Shown in pieces: positions 11,429-21,990 of a DNA stretch of 64,000 nt (position 1 is its first letter; every line of letters begins with the position of its first letter). A program made the position numbers and the translations under genes. The stretch spans positions 1,054,001 to 1,118,000 of the forward strand of contig JBAJFG010000446.1 in NCBI GenBank assembly GCA_037903475.1. Reading direction: 5' to 3'. Under the pieces are notes generated by a model. The model had not been told where the DNA came from and did not search any database. It worked only from the letters and a program-made list of their open reading frames with translations. The stretch is from Ancylostoma caninum. Taxonomy: Eukaryota; Nematoda; Chromadorea; Rhabditida; Ancylostomatidae.

Positions 11429-13613
11429 CTACATTGCCAAGGCTACACAAAATAGAGGAAAAACAATGAATAAAATAAAGAAGAGATAGTGTGTTATCGA
11501 CTCTAGTATAGCTTCACCTCCGGCACTAATGATTTCCTTCGCGTTTTGTTCAACAGAATGCAAAAATCTTCCTGTTTCATCAGATATCTGATTGAGTTCC
11601 AAATTTACCGAATCTGATGATGAGACATTGACAGCTGTTACAAGCGCAGTGGTGGAATCGGTTTTCTTAATCAAAAGTTCCGAGATCGTTTTTAAGGAGC
11701 AATTTCGGAGTGAAAAATAGGTGCGCTATTGAATATAATTTTGCTATATTGTCTATAAGGCAAATTGTTATTTACTTCGAGTACATGAATATCTCCACCA
11801 CCTGTTCTCCACTTATTACCGACTTTGTGTACAGTAGTAGGAGCGTGTGCGCAATCGATTTCTAAACTTTTCGTCATAAGCGCGCTTTTCTCCAGGCTTT
11901 ATGAACACTACATGATTGTTCACAAGAACTGGAGTATTTGCGTAGCACTTACTGCCATACCAATTATCGTAGTAGATTTTATCTATAATAACGCTTTTAC
12001 AGGTTGTAACCATTAGAGCATCGCCTGCAAGACTAGCACTTATATTATCCTGATGCAATAGAATTCTTGCAGCAGCGGAAGGATCGGTTTTGGAAATTGC
12101 TCTTAAAAGAAGGATGTTATTATTCATAAGATAACAAATTTTGTCTCACAGATAGCGAAAATCCGCGTTGATTTGATTCTGTAACTCCACGGATAAGAAT
12201 TCGGAACGTACATTCGTTTTCAATACAGATCGTTTTCGAATTCTCCTTCGCAGGGAATCAATTGTGCGAATTGAGGGGCTACTCACACGTGCCTCGTTGA
12301 TCTTGTCAACAAATTTTCGGACCATTTCGCGAAAACTCAAACTATGGTGAAAATGGGTCTTCGATTTGTTAACGAAGTCTCGAATTCAAGCGAATTGAGC
12401 ATAATTTTTCACATGAGGAAAATTGATAAAAACACCGTTAACCATTTTTTCTGCCCTTTCTGGGATGCACCATCTTGTTTTCAACCTGGCAGGAATCGGT
12501 TGATCATCAAAATGAAGAACCGCTTGAAGTTCTTCACTCAAAACATGTTTCGACGTAACATACATCTTCGATGCACCATTTTTCACATATTTGCAATAGT
12601 GTGTCTTATTTCTAGAGGATTTCCAAATAAAGACACCGTGTTTGTTGAAACACTCATTTTTCAAAATAGTGCAAGAGCCTAGATCTCCTAAATTTGAGAT
12701 GAGGCTAGTATCAGGTTGTTGCGGAAATAATTGCCGTTTTGCGGTATGTTGAACTGAACTTTTCTCTTCTATCCAATTTAAGCAAATTCAGCCCAGTTTT
12801 TGTGATCTTCTTGAATAGATTTTCTTCCTCTACTCTTCTTTACTTCTTTTCTTCTAAATGCTACTTGAACATTTTGGCTAGCTCCTTCCTGAGGATTTTC
12901 ATAAAGTCGGGAACAAATCATGAGCCGACGCGATTTTCGGGTTATTATATTTGGTGACTTCAAACTCGACCACTCTTTGTCGGAAGTGTTCAGTAATGTT
13001 GCGTCTGTTTTGGCTTGGAATCGCCATCCCAATGGATTGTGAGCTAGAGGTTCACGGAAGTTCTCATTCTACGATTTTGAACTCAAACGTAACCAAGTCG
13101 TGGTTGGGGGATGTCACCATCAATAGTCGCAATTTCTCCAATTTCAAGAAAAATATTCGAAGAAGTGGTACACCTTTTACCTATGAAAGGGTAACTGTAG
13201 TTAATTTCGTTATTAATGTCGTAGAGACAATCATGAAGTTTTCTCAACGTCACGTTATTGAGCTTTCGATCCTTGAACATGGATCTACATGTATCAGATG
13301 GCACAGATTCGGTGACAACATTGTCGGAGTCAACATTGAGTGTGAGATGAAGGAATGAGCTGGTACAAATAGTGCGTGTTCTCTTGAAGCAATGAGCTGC
13401 AGGGAATTTCTCGAGTTCAAAATTCTGGACGTACACTTCCCCATATGCGATTAGAATGTTTCCGTTTTGTTTAAGAATCGAGCAGCTCATCAAGGATGGG
13501 AAAGCAACAGGAAGACCAGATTTATTGTTACCACAAAGCTTATACTCAGCATTAGCACCATCGGCAAAACCAGGTAGCAAAAACACAGATAAAGCTAGAA
13601 ATAAAGTGGGTAC
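11429..13613 (-). pseudogene. Env-like glycoprotein gene of the LTR element, broken
   Basis: A TATTCAG acceptor just before 13613 is followed in frame by a hydrophobic leader (LFLALSVFLLPGFADG) and a Cys-rich ectodomain (13586-13083), consistent with expression from a spliced mRNA. The frame is interrupted at 12711-13113 by a mariner-like fragment. It resumes in pieces at 12664-12386, 12340-12146 and 12127-11816, and ends at 11674-11429 with a C-terminal hydrophobic segment (LFFILFIVFPLFCVALAM), a likely transmembrane anchor. Frameshifts separate the pieces. Env-like genes are known in several nematode LTR element lineages; which lineage this is cannot be judged without pol. Confidence 0.6.
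12711..13113. mobile_element. Truncated mariner-like element inside env
   Basis: It starts after TA (12709-12710) with TCAGGTTGTTGCGGAAATAA and parallels 2570-2960 over about 400 bp, including AGTCGGGAACAAATCATGAG and GTGGTTGGGGGATGTC. It then stops abruptly and env sequence resumes. The right terminal repeat is absent, so the far two thirds were lost. Confidence 0.8.
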
Positions 13614-13639
13614 CTGAATAGTAAATAGTACTAGTAAAT

Positions 13640-14986
13640 ACTGATTCTATCCTGCTGCTTTGACCACGTGCTGGCGTTGGACTTCTTGATCGCAGTCTAT
13701 CGCGAAATTGCACTTGCTTTCCTCGTCGAGCTGATCGCCAACCACCTCTTTGGAAGTTGTTTCTGTTGAAGTTCGTGGAAAAATTTGAAAATTTCGCGTT
13801 ATTACGGTAGGTGAACGATTTCCGAAATGATAATTCGTATTTTCATACGTGGTTTTATCGAAATAGCGATTTTGATGAGTACTCGGGCGCGGTTTCCAGC
13901 ACAGATTACTCGAAGTTTAAAATGAGATGCGCATGGACATCGATATTGCGAGTTGTAAGGCTGAAAATTTCTTTGGTAGCCAAAATTTGTGTGACTGGAG
14001 CTGTTTTGTGCACGCCAGTTACTCCTTTGAGCGCTGTAGTTTTGTCCGTTATTGCCCAACAAAGTTATCTTTTTCACCGCATTCGTAATCGCGTTTATCA
14101 TTTGTTTGTCAAAATGTTCTTTTTCTCGCCTCGTGATCTCAAGAATATCTTGCTGTTTCTCTGCGAGCTTCAAAATGTCTTGAAAGTTATGCGTGCTTCC
14201 GCGTTTTTTCATTACCGCAATCCGTAATTCTGTAGAAAGACCTCTTATAAAAGTTTCGCATTTGATTACCTCGATAGTAGCAGCTGAGCTGTCACTATAG
14301 GCATCTTCCACTAAACCTTTAACTCTCTGGCCAAAGACAACAACGTTCTCGTCAGGCTCTTGTTTTACGTGATGTAGTTTTGATTTTGCTATTTTGATGT
14401 AGTTTTTGGTGCGAAAGTCCCGTTTGAGGGCATCTACAACTTTCCTATAGTCTTGTTTCGTTTTTTCTTCATAGGCGTCGTACTTTATTTTCGCGGCTCC
14501 GGACAGCTGTAGAAGAAGCATTCTTGCTAGGCGTTCCTCCGTATAACCAGCTGCTGTTGCCTTCTCATTCAACTCGCATACGAATTTGACAACGGGCGTG
14601 TTCGAGCCATTGTAAACAGGCCACGACTGTAGCGTTGGGAGGAAAAATTCGTTCAAATTAACAGACAAATGCATTCGATTGTCGTTGCCGTCGTCGGCGT
14701 CTCCCATTCTACCATAGAGTTGAGATAAACGGGACCTTACTTCTAACAAAAAATATCTCGCGTCTTTTGCAAGATTTCGACGTAATAAGCGTGCTGCTCT
14801 ACCGCTATTCGGAATACTTGACAAATTTGGTGAAGGCGAAATGATCGAGACGGAGATGTGAAAATAGAGAGCTGAAGACTGTCCTCCAGAAGGTCTTCGT
14901 GCGAATGAAAACCAACGGAGGCGGTCGCACTGGAAATGTACTTGATCATTTTCGTATTCATGATTGGAATTCAAAGCTTTTCTCAC
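13640..14986 (-). pseudogene. gag of LTR retrotransposon
   Basis: An open frame of 394 codons (14986-13802). The start is uncertain; the methionine before GDADDGND is the likelier one. The central part, from LPTLQSWPVYNGS to ALKRDF, has the W-x-Y-G and LLQLSGAAKIKYD features of retrotransposon gag capsid domains (Gypsy/BEL type). A basic, Q/N-rich tail follows. After a frame change near 13860 the tail continues as an Arg/Ser-rich stretch to about 13640. No clear CCHC zinc knuckle could be read. Directly downstream, where pol should lie, the env-like exon begins. Confidence 0.75.
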
Positions 14987-15721
14987 TCATTTTTGTTAGA
15001 CTCTGCGGAAGGAATCGCGCAGCTGCCGACAGTTTTTACCAGGGTTTTTATGGTTACAATGCCCATGTCTGCGATTGAGCCTTTGTCTGCTGGCGATGTG
15101 AAAGAAAAGTACCTCCGAACTTTTTGAATCACTCAGTACCATCTTCTGAGAATGGTACGAGCTCTTTTGTACGTTGCATTTTAGCTTGCAAAATGGGTTC
15201 CTACCGTATCTGCACCTACAGAAAAAAAGTTAGCTTTTTTTATTTAGCGAATTTTGTTTCCGTACACATATATCCATAACAAATGTAGGCACGTGCAAAT
15301 AGTGGCATAGGCGGACACAGTAATATCAGCAATAATCAATATATCGATGCATTACCTGTAATTCCTTGGCCTTTACTTGAGACTCGTGAAGTTCATATTA
15401 TCCTGGCGAAGTTTGGAGCTACACATCATGGAAGACGTCATAAAATCATTCAACGAGCGTGCTCATTCCTTAATAAACTTCACAAAAACATCAAATAGAA
15501 AAGAGGCGAGCTCCAGCGCAATAAGAAACTGACGACGACGTAGTTTTCGTATTAGGATTTATTCGCGACGTAGTTTAGTTTCATTCTTTCATTATGGTGT
15601 GTCCGCACATCTATGCGCCACCTTCATATGTTGAGACAACTTAACACTCGTATTTCGATTTTTGTCCATTTTACCTTCGTAATCGTATTTCGTTGTAATC
15701 GACCTTTACACGAGAACTCCA

Positions 15722-15902
15722 TGTAACGTTTTAGGGTTTAGGAGTTCTTTCAGGTCGATATAACTTACATAGATTCGTGTTCACGTTTTATTCTAAACGT
15801 ATTATACAAGTATATGCTAGTACAAGCGAGTACAGGCGAGTCAGCTGAGAGCGCCCTCTTCTCTGGGGGCGTGGTCTAAGCCAAGAAAGTAGGGGCGTTA
15901 CA
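15722..15902 (-). repeat. 5' LTR
   Basis: 181 bp, TGTAACGCCC... to ...AACGTTACA on the minus strand. It is the partner of the LTR at 10908-11082 and has the canonical TG...CA ends. The leader region 15000-15721 between this LTR and gag has no convincing coding sequence. Confidence 0.85.
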
Positions 15903-16535
15903 CAACCCAGCGCACAAGGCAGCATTCTGCACAATTACCTGTGGATTGGACGCCTGCACCGTGACAACCGCTGGCAGCTTTGTCACTGCTTGCACACAGT
16001 CTCGCACGGAAGAGCCCCGGGTTCGACGCCATTGTGGATCCAAAGTGATTCAGCGGAGCATGAAAACAAATACACAGATATTTTGAAAACAAATATTTCC
16101 TATCAGAAATACGATAAGATGGTTTTTTGCGAGGTTCGACCACGTTTTTATAGTGCTAGCTTTTTTCTACTACTGAGCGGATTTTAATCAATCCGACCAC
16201 TGTTTATGAATGAATGAAAGTGTGGTACTTTATCCACTGAGCCATCCTTGCTGGTGATCTCCTTCAATAGCATGTGAAAACGCTCGTTGGTTTTTTTTTT
16301 TTGGAGATCAGCTTGATTTTTGAAGAAAACCTTTGTAGAAATCGGTACGACATTATTTTTTTCTAAATAGAAGGCGATTTCACGAAAGCTTGTTACTTTG
16401 AGGGAATAATTGCTGGCGTAATGAGCACTACACTGAACATTTCAAAATGACCCCGTCACCTACAAGAAGAGGAACCCCATGTGAATCACTGGAGCGCAGA
16501 ATTGAGGAACCGGTGCTAGCCCTTATTTCACTTAC

Positions 16536-16650
16536 GTACTGCAGGTAAATCTGTGATTGTTGTGTAATCGCATCAACACTGTCGAAATGGACGAGTGTTT
16601 CTGTGTAGTTATTCAGCAATCGCAGTATATAGAGCTCACTCAAGACAGCT
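16536..16650 (-). CDS. Possible isolated exon, unrecognised
   Basis: On the minus strand a CTCAG acceptor is followed by an open stretch reading LSELYILRLLNNYTETLVHF, continuing to QIYLQY, and then a strong GTAAGT donor. No matching neighbouring exon could be joined in phase, and the protein is not recognised. It could be a chance frame. Confidence 0.2.
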
Positions 16651-17168
16651 GAGCATCTGACTTCCTTTTCTCAACACAAAAATAAGCTTATCTGGTGGCC
16701 ACTTCGGTGTGAAATGGCATCGCAGAGAAAGCTGCAAGAACAATTGATACATGCCCGCTCAGCATGTCTGCTATGCAACGCACTGTCACAATAACCACTT
16801 TGCTCCCATTCACTTCCGACAGCGCAAGTACCGCTGTACGCCACTGCATTACTAGAGAGCAACCACAAGATGATGCTAGACTGGAGAACATTCCCACCAA
16901 CAATATCAGAAGTCATCTTGCTCGGAACAGGCTCTATGACAAATAATGCATCTCTGAAAGTTGTATAGTATGTCTCTGCGGTAGAACGGACGACTGCGCG
17001 CAAACGGAACTGATTTATCAGCGTGACTGTTAGTCATGCAGTTAGACTTAAATCAGAGAAACTGGGAGGAATTTGGGGATAAAGATCAAAAAACATCTGG
17101 CAGGCAAACGGCGTGGTAACACCGTTGGGTAGGCGCAAGAACCACGTCATGGGAGAGATTTCAGTATA
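16651..17168. other. Unassigned stretch
   Basis: Several overlapping frames of 60-110 codons exist on the minus strand (16671-17003, 16688-16903) but none has a recognisable motif or consistent splice sites. Nothing else seen. Confidence 0.3.
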
Positions 17169-18385
17169 TCAGGTTGGTGCGAAATAAATTGCCGGTTTGG
17201 GGTATGCACAAATAATCTGTTTTTCCTCCGTGGAGTTTGGAAAATTTCGAGCAACTTATGTGACCTTCTGAAAGGGTTTTTCCTCCACTTTCAAATGCCT
17301 CTTGGATACTCTGGACAGCTCTTTCCTGTGGTTCTTTATAGAGTCACTAACAAATGACGAGTCGAGGTGATTTTCAAGGGATCATTGGTCTTGCATTTGT
17401 TTTATCTTAGAATCCTCTAGAACGTGAGAGTGTGGTGATATACGGGCTCGCGAAGTTTTCCCTACTATTTCAAACTCAAATATAACCATGGTCCTGGTGG
17501 CGGGATGTCGCTAGACGATCGGGCGTTGAGGGCAGCCGTGGAACCTTAACCGGATCTTATCATCTGGACGATGAGAGCAGGGATGGTCACTCACTATACT
17601 ACAGCTTCAAGACATCTGACTTCAATCAACAGGGAAAGCAAGGTGCGGATGTGAACACCACACGGTCTGACAGGTGACCAGTGTCTCACAAGCTGTGATT
17701 CTAACTCAATTTTTCTTCCCAAAACTACTCACTTCTAGACCATGTAGTTACTGTGAACGAAGCTCAGTTCCTTTAAAATAACAAGAAATGCAAATGGATA
17801 TGGGCAGAGATGATATGCTACTTCCAAGTTTTCCTGAACCAGATCTTCTCTCTAGGGAGTTGTGTTAGGAGTTTCGTAGTGTTGTAAGGGTGTGATCCGC
17901 TGCAGCCTTCTCCATCCTAGTCAGTCGTTGACAGCAGAGTCCTACTATTGTAATTTCAATAATGGATGTCCAAAGATGTGGTTGGCAGTGGTGAGAAGAA
18001 TCAGGTTTTCTCCTGCACTAGGGTAGCGCTATGCCTCTCACTTGGAAACTCATCCGGCAAAAGCTGGCACAGTAGGGCATCGAGGTGGTCACCCATCCTC
18101 CTTTTTCCTCAGTCCTTTCCCTTACTGAATATCACTTTTCCCGAGTCCCAGATGCAAACAGCAGCCGACCGCGGATCTAGAGCATGCTGAAATCGCCTTT
18201 CAAAAGTTTTTAGATTTCTGCGATCTCAGTTTTCATTCTAGTGGAATAGCGTTTTCACTATATTGTTAGGAAAGATTTAGCGAATTAAATGGGCATTAAA
18301 CTGCTGAAGAATGCTGTGTTTTGGCTAAGTTATAACACTTTGAACTGAAGTGTTCGTTCCGGCAATTAATTTCGCACCAATCTGA
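17169..18385. mobile_element. Mariner-like element with intact ends, decayed interior
   Basis: The left end TCAGGTTGGTGCGAAATAAA and right end TTTCGCACCAATCTGA are inverted repeats directly flanked by TA on both sides (17167-17168, 18386-18387). 1217 bp, the mariner size class. Long blocks align with 2570-3751 (for example GGGATGTCGCTAGACGATCG near 17500 and GAACCAGATCTTCTCTC near 17835). No open transposase frame remains. Confidence 0.75.
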
Positions 18386-19480
18386 TAAGATGTACCATTC
18401 TGCTCATGAGACATCAGCTAGAAGGATATCGGAGGCATTCTGGATCTCTGTCTGGAATCTTTCAATGGATAAAAAAATGAGCATTCATTGGCTACAAATG
18501 ACTTCATGCCTTTCATGCCACTCTGTGACCTATAAACCTGACTATAAACCTGAATGTTGTGATCTATAACCTGCGTGTTGTTTGCCAGTGTAGATCTAAT
18601 ACTGTTAGGATGTTTCGTGTGTTACTCAAATAGTAATCATGGGATGGATTTCAGCATGGAAGAGATTTGCGGAGATTACAGACAAAAACAATTGCAAAAC
18701 AAAAGTCCGCGTACGTAAGAGAGGAGGACGAGAAAGGCAGTAGGCACAAAAACTCGATTCCGGCGGCTTTTGAACTAGAGTAGAGGCAGATTTCTACACT
18801 TTCAACTCAGAGGAACCACTAACACTGCCACTCTAACAAAACTCTTCTGGAAACCAATGTTCAAACAAAAGTACTGACTCCTTTTTGTATCTATCAAAAA
18901 GATCATAATCCCTAGTGGTAATTATAGTCTGTTTCTCCGTATTCTTGCACGGCTTCTGTTTTCCTCTGCACTCTCTCCATTCTCTGCACACTTTCCCGCG
19001 CTCTTCTTCTCTGCGGCGTTTCCCTAACTATCTTCCCCGGTGGAACAGACTATAACCGCCTAAGCTCAAGCGAATAATCACGATGTTGGTTTTGTACTAA
19101 GCGGTGAAGACCGTCAAAAATGGCTCCCTCACCAAAACGTGCATAGGTTTTAATGAAGTATTACAAGATTAATAAATAAAAATGAATTGGTCTCACCTGC
19201 AACTCTTCTAAAACCGTTTTTGTTGACAGGTGGGACATGGGAACTCATGCGATGACCTGAAACTAAAAAATTCGAGAGGTGCGTATCTGAGAAAGAAACT
19301 AAATTGCCCGAGGAAACAGGAAAAACAGCGTTGAGAAACAAACACGGGTGCAGTGTTTCAGCTGGATTAGAAGAAAACAATATAAGCAGCACAAGAGTAG
19401 CATTAATTGCAGGAAATGAGACGATCTTTGTGTAGAATTTAGCAGCAAACACTTGAATGTGAGAGTGTCAGCGCTAACGA
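18386..19480. other. Non-coding stretch
   Basis: No gene, RNA or repeat recognised. Short frames at 19150-19574 on the minus strand have no motif. Confidence 0.35.
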
Positions 19481-19496
19481 AGGTGTTTCGCAATTC

Positions 19497-19680
19497 ATGC
19501 CGACCCGCGGCCTCTAAAATTTTTGCGGCCGACCCACGGCCTCTAAAATTATGTGGGCCGCGGGTCGGCCGCAAAAATTTTAGAGGCCGCGGGTCGGCCG
19601 TCCCTAGGCTCCGCCCAGAAACTAGGGCCCGCGGGTCGGCCGAAAGCCCATTTGGGGCCGCGGGTCGGCCGTTCTTATTG
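19497..19680. repeat. GC-rich interspersed motif repeats with an inverted repeat
   Basis: The motif CCGCGGGTCGGCCG recurs at about 19558, 19589, 19629 and 19659, spaced by AT-rich sequence. Inverted copies lie at about 19500 and 19528. 19500-19535 pairs with about 19565-19600 (CTCTAAAATTTTTGCGGCCG with its reverse complement). It lies immediately past the helicase end of the minus-strand Helitron. Confidence 0.75.
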
Positions 19681-19739
19681 CCTGAGTGATTAACATTATT
19701 ATTGCTCCTACTTTCAGGCGTAAATTGTACTTAGGCATG

Positions 19740-20530
19740 CCAGTCGGTGTGAATTGATGAACGAATTCTTCACTCTCACAGGGCATGGTTCGCACTCCAT
19801 CCCCATCGGTTCGAGCACTATTTCATTCAAGTCAATTACATCACAATTACGCACCAAGAGAAGCGCCATCCTCCCCATTTGTTCCGGATCAATAATTATT
19901 TCATTCGGGTACATCTCGCTCCGTAGGCAGGCATATACATTCGGGAAGCTCTACGTGGATACCGTCTTCCGTGAAATTTCTTCCTTCTCCAATCTAGAGA
20001 AGCCAATCCGCATATTCGTTTTCTCCTGGTGCCAAACGCATATTCTGATCGAGAATATGTACTTCAAGCATCCTCCATATTGGACTTGACTTAATAGATT
20101 CATTAACGATTTCAATTGGAGTAGCGTTTGGAATAACTGGAAGGAATTGGCATCAATCTCCTCCAAACACCATGGTGACCCCTCCAAAAGGAATTTTCGC
20201 ATTCGCAGGATGTGCCATGTCTTTCAGCAGTCTATCCACACATTCCACAGCGAATCGAGTCTGCATGGATATTTCGTCCCAGATAACCACATCCAAGTTC
20301 CTGAGAGCAATTCCGGAGTCAGCCTCTACATTTGCGTTGGATTCCTTATTTAGCCGCTTCGTAGGCAGGCAAATAGCGCTGTGGGCTGTACATCCGTTTT
20401 TCAACAATGTTGCCGCTATGCCAGTTGATGCAACAGCAAGGACAGATTTCTTACACTTTTCCAGATATTTTATCAATACGTTAAAAGTGGTTGTTTTACC
20501 ACAGCCTGCTTTACCATAAACAAAAAACAA
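19740..20530 (-). pseudogene. Helitron PIF1-like helicase domain
   Basis: The frame at 20530-20153 holds the Walker A motif GKAGCGKTT, motif Ia (STGIAATLL), Walker B VVIWDEISM and the start of motif III (VFGGD). A frameshift follows. The next frames carry sequence corresponding to the PVIP and NMRL segments that follow in PIF1 helicases (about 20170-20020), but no open frame is long. 19914-19714 (MYPNEIIIDPEQMGR...) is the last open piece and shows no helicase motif I can name. The helicase would unwind donor DNA during rolling-circle transposition. Confidence 0.85.
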
Positions 20531-20736
20531 CCTATTCCCACTATTTTTAGAACCGTTTGCTGCTGCAATGACGGCATCTACAACCTCCCCTTGTTTAGAA
20601 TTCAGAGAGGATATGTCGACGTCTGCTTCTTGCTTGTCGTACTTATCATCTCATTCCCATGATGTCATTTCATAATCGTTGCCGCATTCACTATTCATTT
20701 GTTCACACGCATGTTCCAGCCCACAATCTCGTCGCG

Positions 20737-21858
20737 TCATTCCGTTGGCGGTAATGATTTTTTTTCGATATATAGAAGGGTCTCCATGTCAAAGGAGGAA
20801 GTAGGCAAAGGATTATTGCATTTTCTCCTCATTTCACTCTTGAATTTCGTCCCAGATAACCACATCCACAATTCTTGGACGTTAGTTGGCTTACAATATA
20901 GAAGTATATGCGCAAACAGACTTCTGATTTTGCGAGGCATTCCTGTCTTGCAAGCCTCTGCGAGGCAGTTTTCCCATTCTGAATTCACCTCAATGAAACC
21001 ATGAGCTTGTGCAGCCTTCATGAATGTTTGGTATATCGCACCTTTGCACGTACGTAGATATTCAAATGATCTAGCACCCCTCCCATTAAGTAGTAGCTTT
21101 CGAAGAGCATACAATTCGATGCATTTTGGATTGACCGGCCAAATACTTGCTAATCGATTACGCTTTTGTTTATATGGGACATACTTCACACCATCAAACC
21201 GATAATTTTCTGCAACTTCTACCCATCCCATGTTTTTTGCTCTATGGTTATTACATACAAGGTCGAAATATGCCAGAAGTTTACTTTTACTATTCTTCTT
21301 CAATTGCACATCCTGCTCAACAAAATAAATAGGCTCCTCGTTGGGTAGATGAGGAGTAAGCGTTATTACATCATGCGTTGAATATTGTATGGGGAATCCA
21401 AGTATGCGATATGCTGCTTCTACTTGTGCAACAAATTTCACTAGCAGGTAAGCGTCACGCATATCAATATTTATTAATTTGTTCTCTTGATCATCACGAT
21501 AAAGTTTGTTCTTCATTCTGCAAAATTTCAGATAAAATTTGATCAGGGCCTTTGAAAATGTATTTGAAAATGTATTTGAATGATTGCAAAGAGGAACATG
21601 CTTCTACACTTATGTGACAGCGATACTTTAACAGCAAATAGAAGAATTGTAGAGAATTACGTGCTCATTTCCCGCTAATGTAGTTTTCTGTTTTCCAATC
21701 GGCACATTTACACCCTTACGTCTCCGATATAAAGGGTAACCGTTATTCGTTATCTCCGTATGTTCGCGGAAAACCTTTGGAAATTTCTTTTCGCATCTAT
21801 TTACATCAGCTCTTCTGCATGCAAGCTGCGGGCGCTTATCACACGGTCCATGAATCAT
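20737..21858 (-). pseudogene. Helitron Rep C-terminal part and Rep-helicase linker
   Basis: The 21858-21628 frame begins MIHGPCDKRPQLAC and contains KKFPKVFREHT and GYPLYRRR, the conserved block just after the HUH motif in Helitron Rep proteins. 21516-20737 (259 codons) contains EAAYRILGFPIQYSTHDVI, KSKLLAYFDL and LLLNGRGARSFEYLRT, typical of the Helitron linker between Rep and helicase. The two are separated by a frame break of about 110 bp, where the catalytic Tyr region would lie; no YxxxY motif could be read in an open frame. Confidence 0.85.
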
Positions 21859-21990
21859 GTACTTGCAAACTAAATATAAGAGATTCAGTTTGTCTTCCCT
21901 TTCTCTCTCATCTGATTTCAGTAGAGCAGCAATTTCAGCAGAAATGTACTCATCAATTTCATTCGAAGATTTTGGTTAGTTTTTTTAGTG

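Larger units (their letters stand above)
10908..15902 (-). mobile_element. LTR retrotransposon with gag and env-like gene, pol missing
   Basis: Two related LTRs bound about 5 kb, on the minus strand: 5' LTR 15722-15902, leader, gag, env-like gene, 3' LTR 10908-11082. No protease, RT, RNase H or integrase remains between gag and env, where only about 200 bp of gag tail lie. Flanks CAAT (10904-10907) and CAAC (15903-15906) are a plausible 4-bp target duplication with one mismatch. The primer-binding site lies just inside the 5' LTR at about 15703-15721 (TGGAGTTCTCGTG, TGG start), and a purine-rich GGAGGGG tract precedes the 3' LTR at 11083-11095. It would depend on another element for reverse transcription. 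Confidence 0.85.
10710..16030. repeat. Dispersed repeat split by the LTR retrotransposon
   Basis: 10710-10907 (GATCCCGTTCCGAACGAGC...CCGCGTTCAGGCC) and 15903-16030 (AAGGCAGCATT...GAGCCCCGGG) are non-adjacent here. They are contiguous homologues of 58760-59085. The LTR element 10908-15902 therefore inserted into this repeat. The right part contains GGTTCGACGCC and TGGCAG-type stretches that look like Pol III boxes, but no foldable tRNA. Confidence 0.75.

Noticed and set aside
15960..16030. Pol III A and B box pair suggesting a SINE
   Set aside because: The repeat extends well upstream of the boxes in both copies and has no poly-A or simple-repeat tail, so it does not have SINE structure.
16175..16265. 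tRNA-like sequence (GGATGGCTCAGTGG on the minus strand)
   Set aside because: D-arm-like start without a usable anticodon or T arm; probably a tRNA-derived fragment at most.
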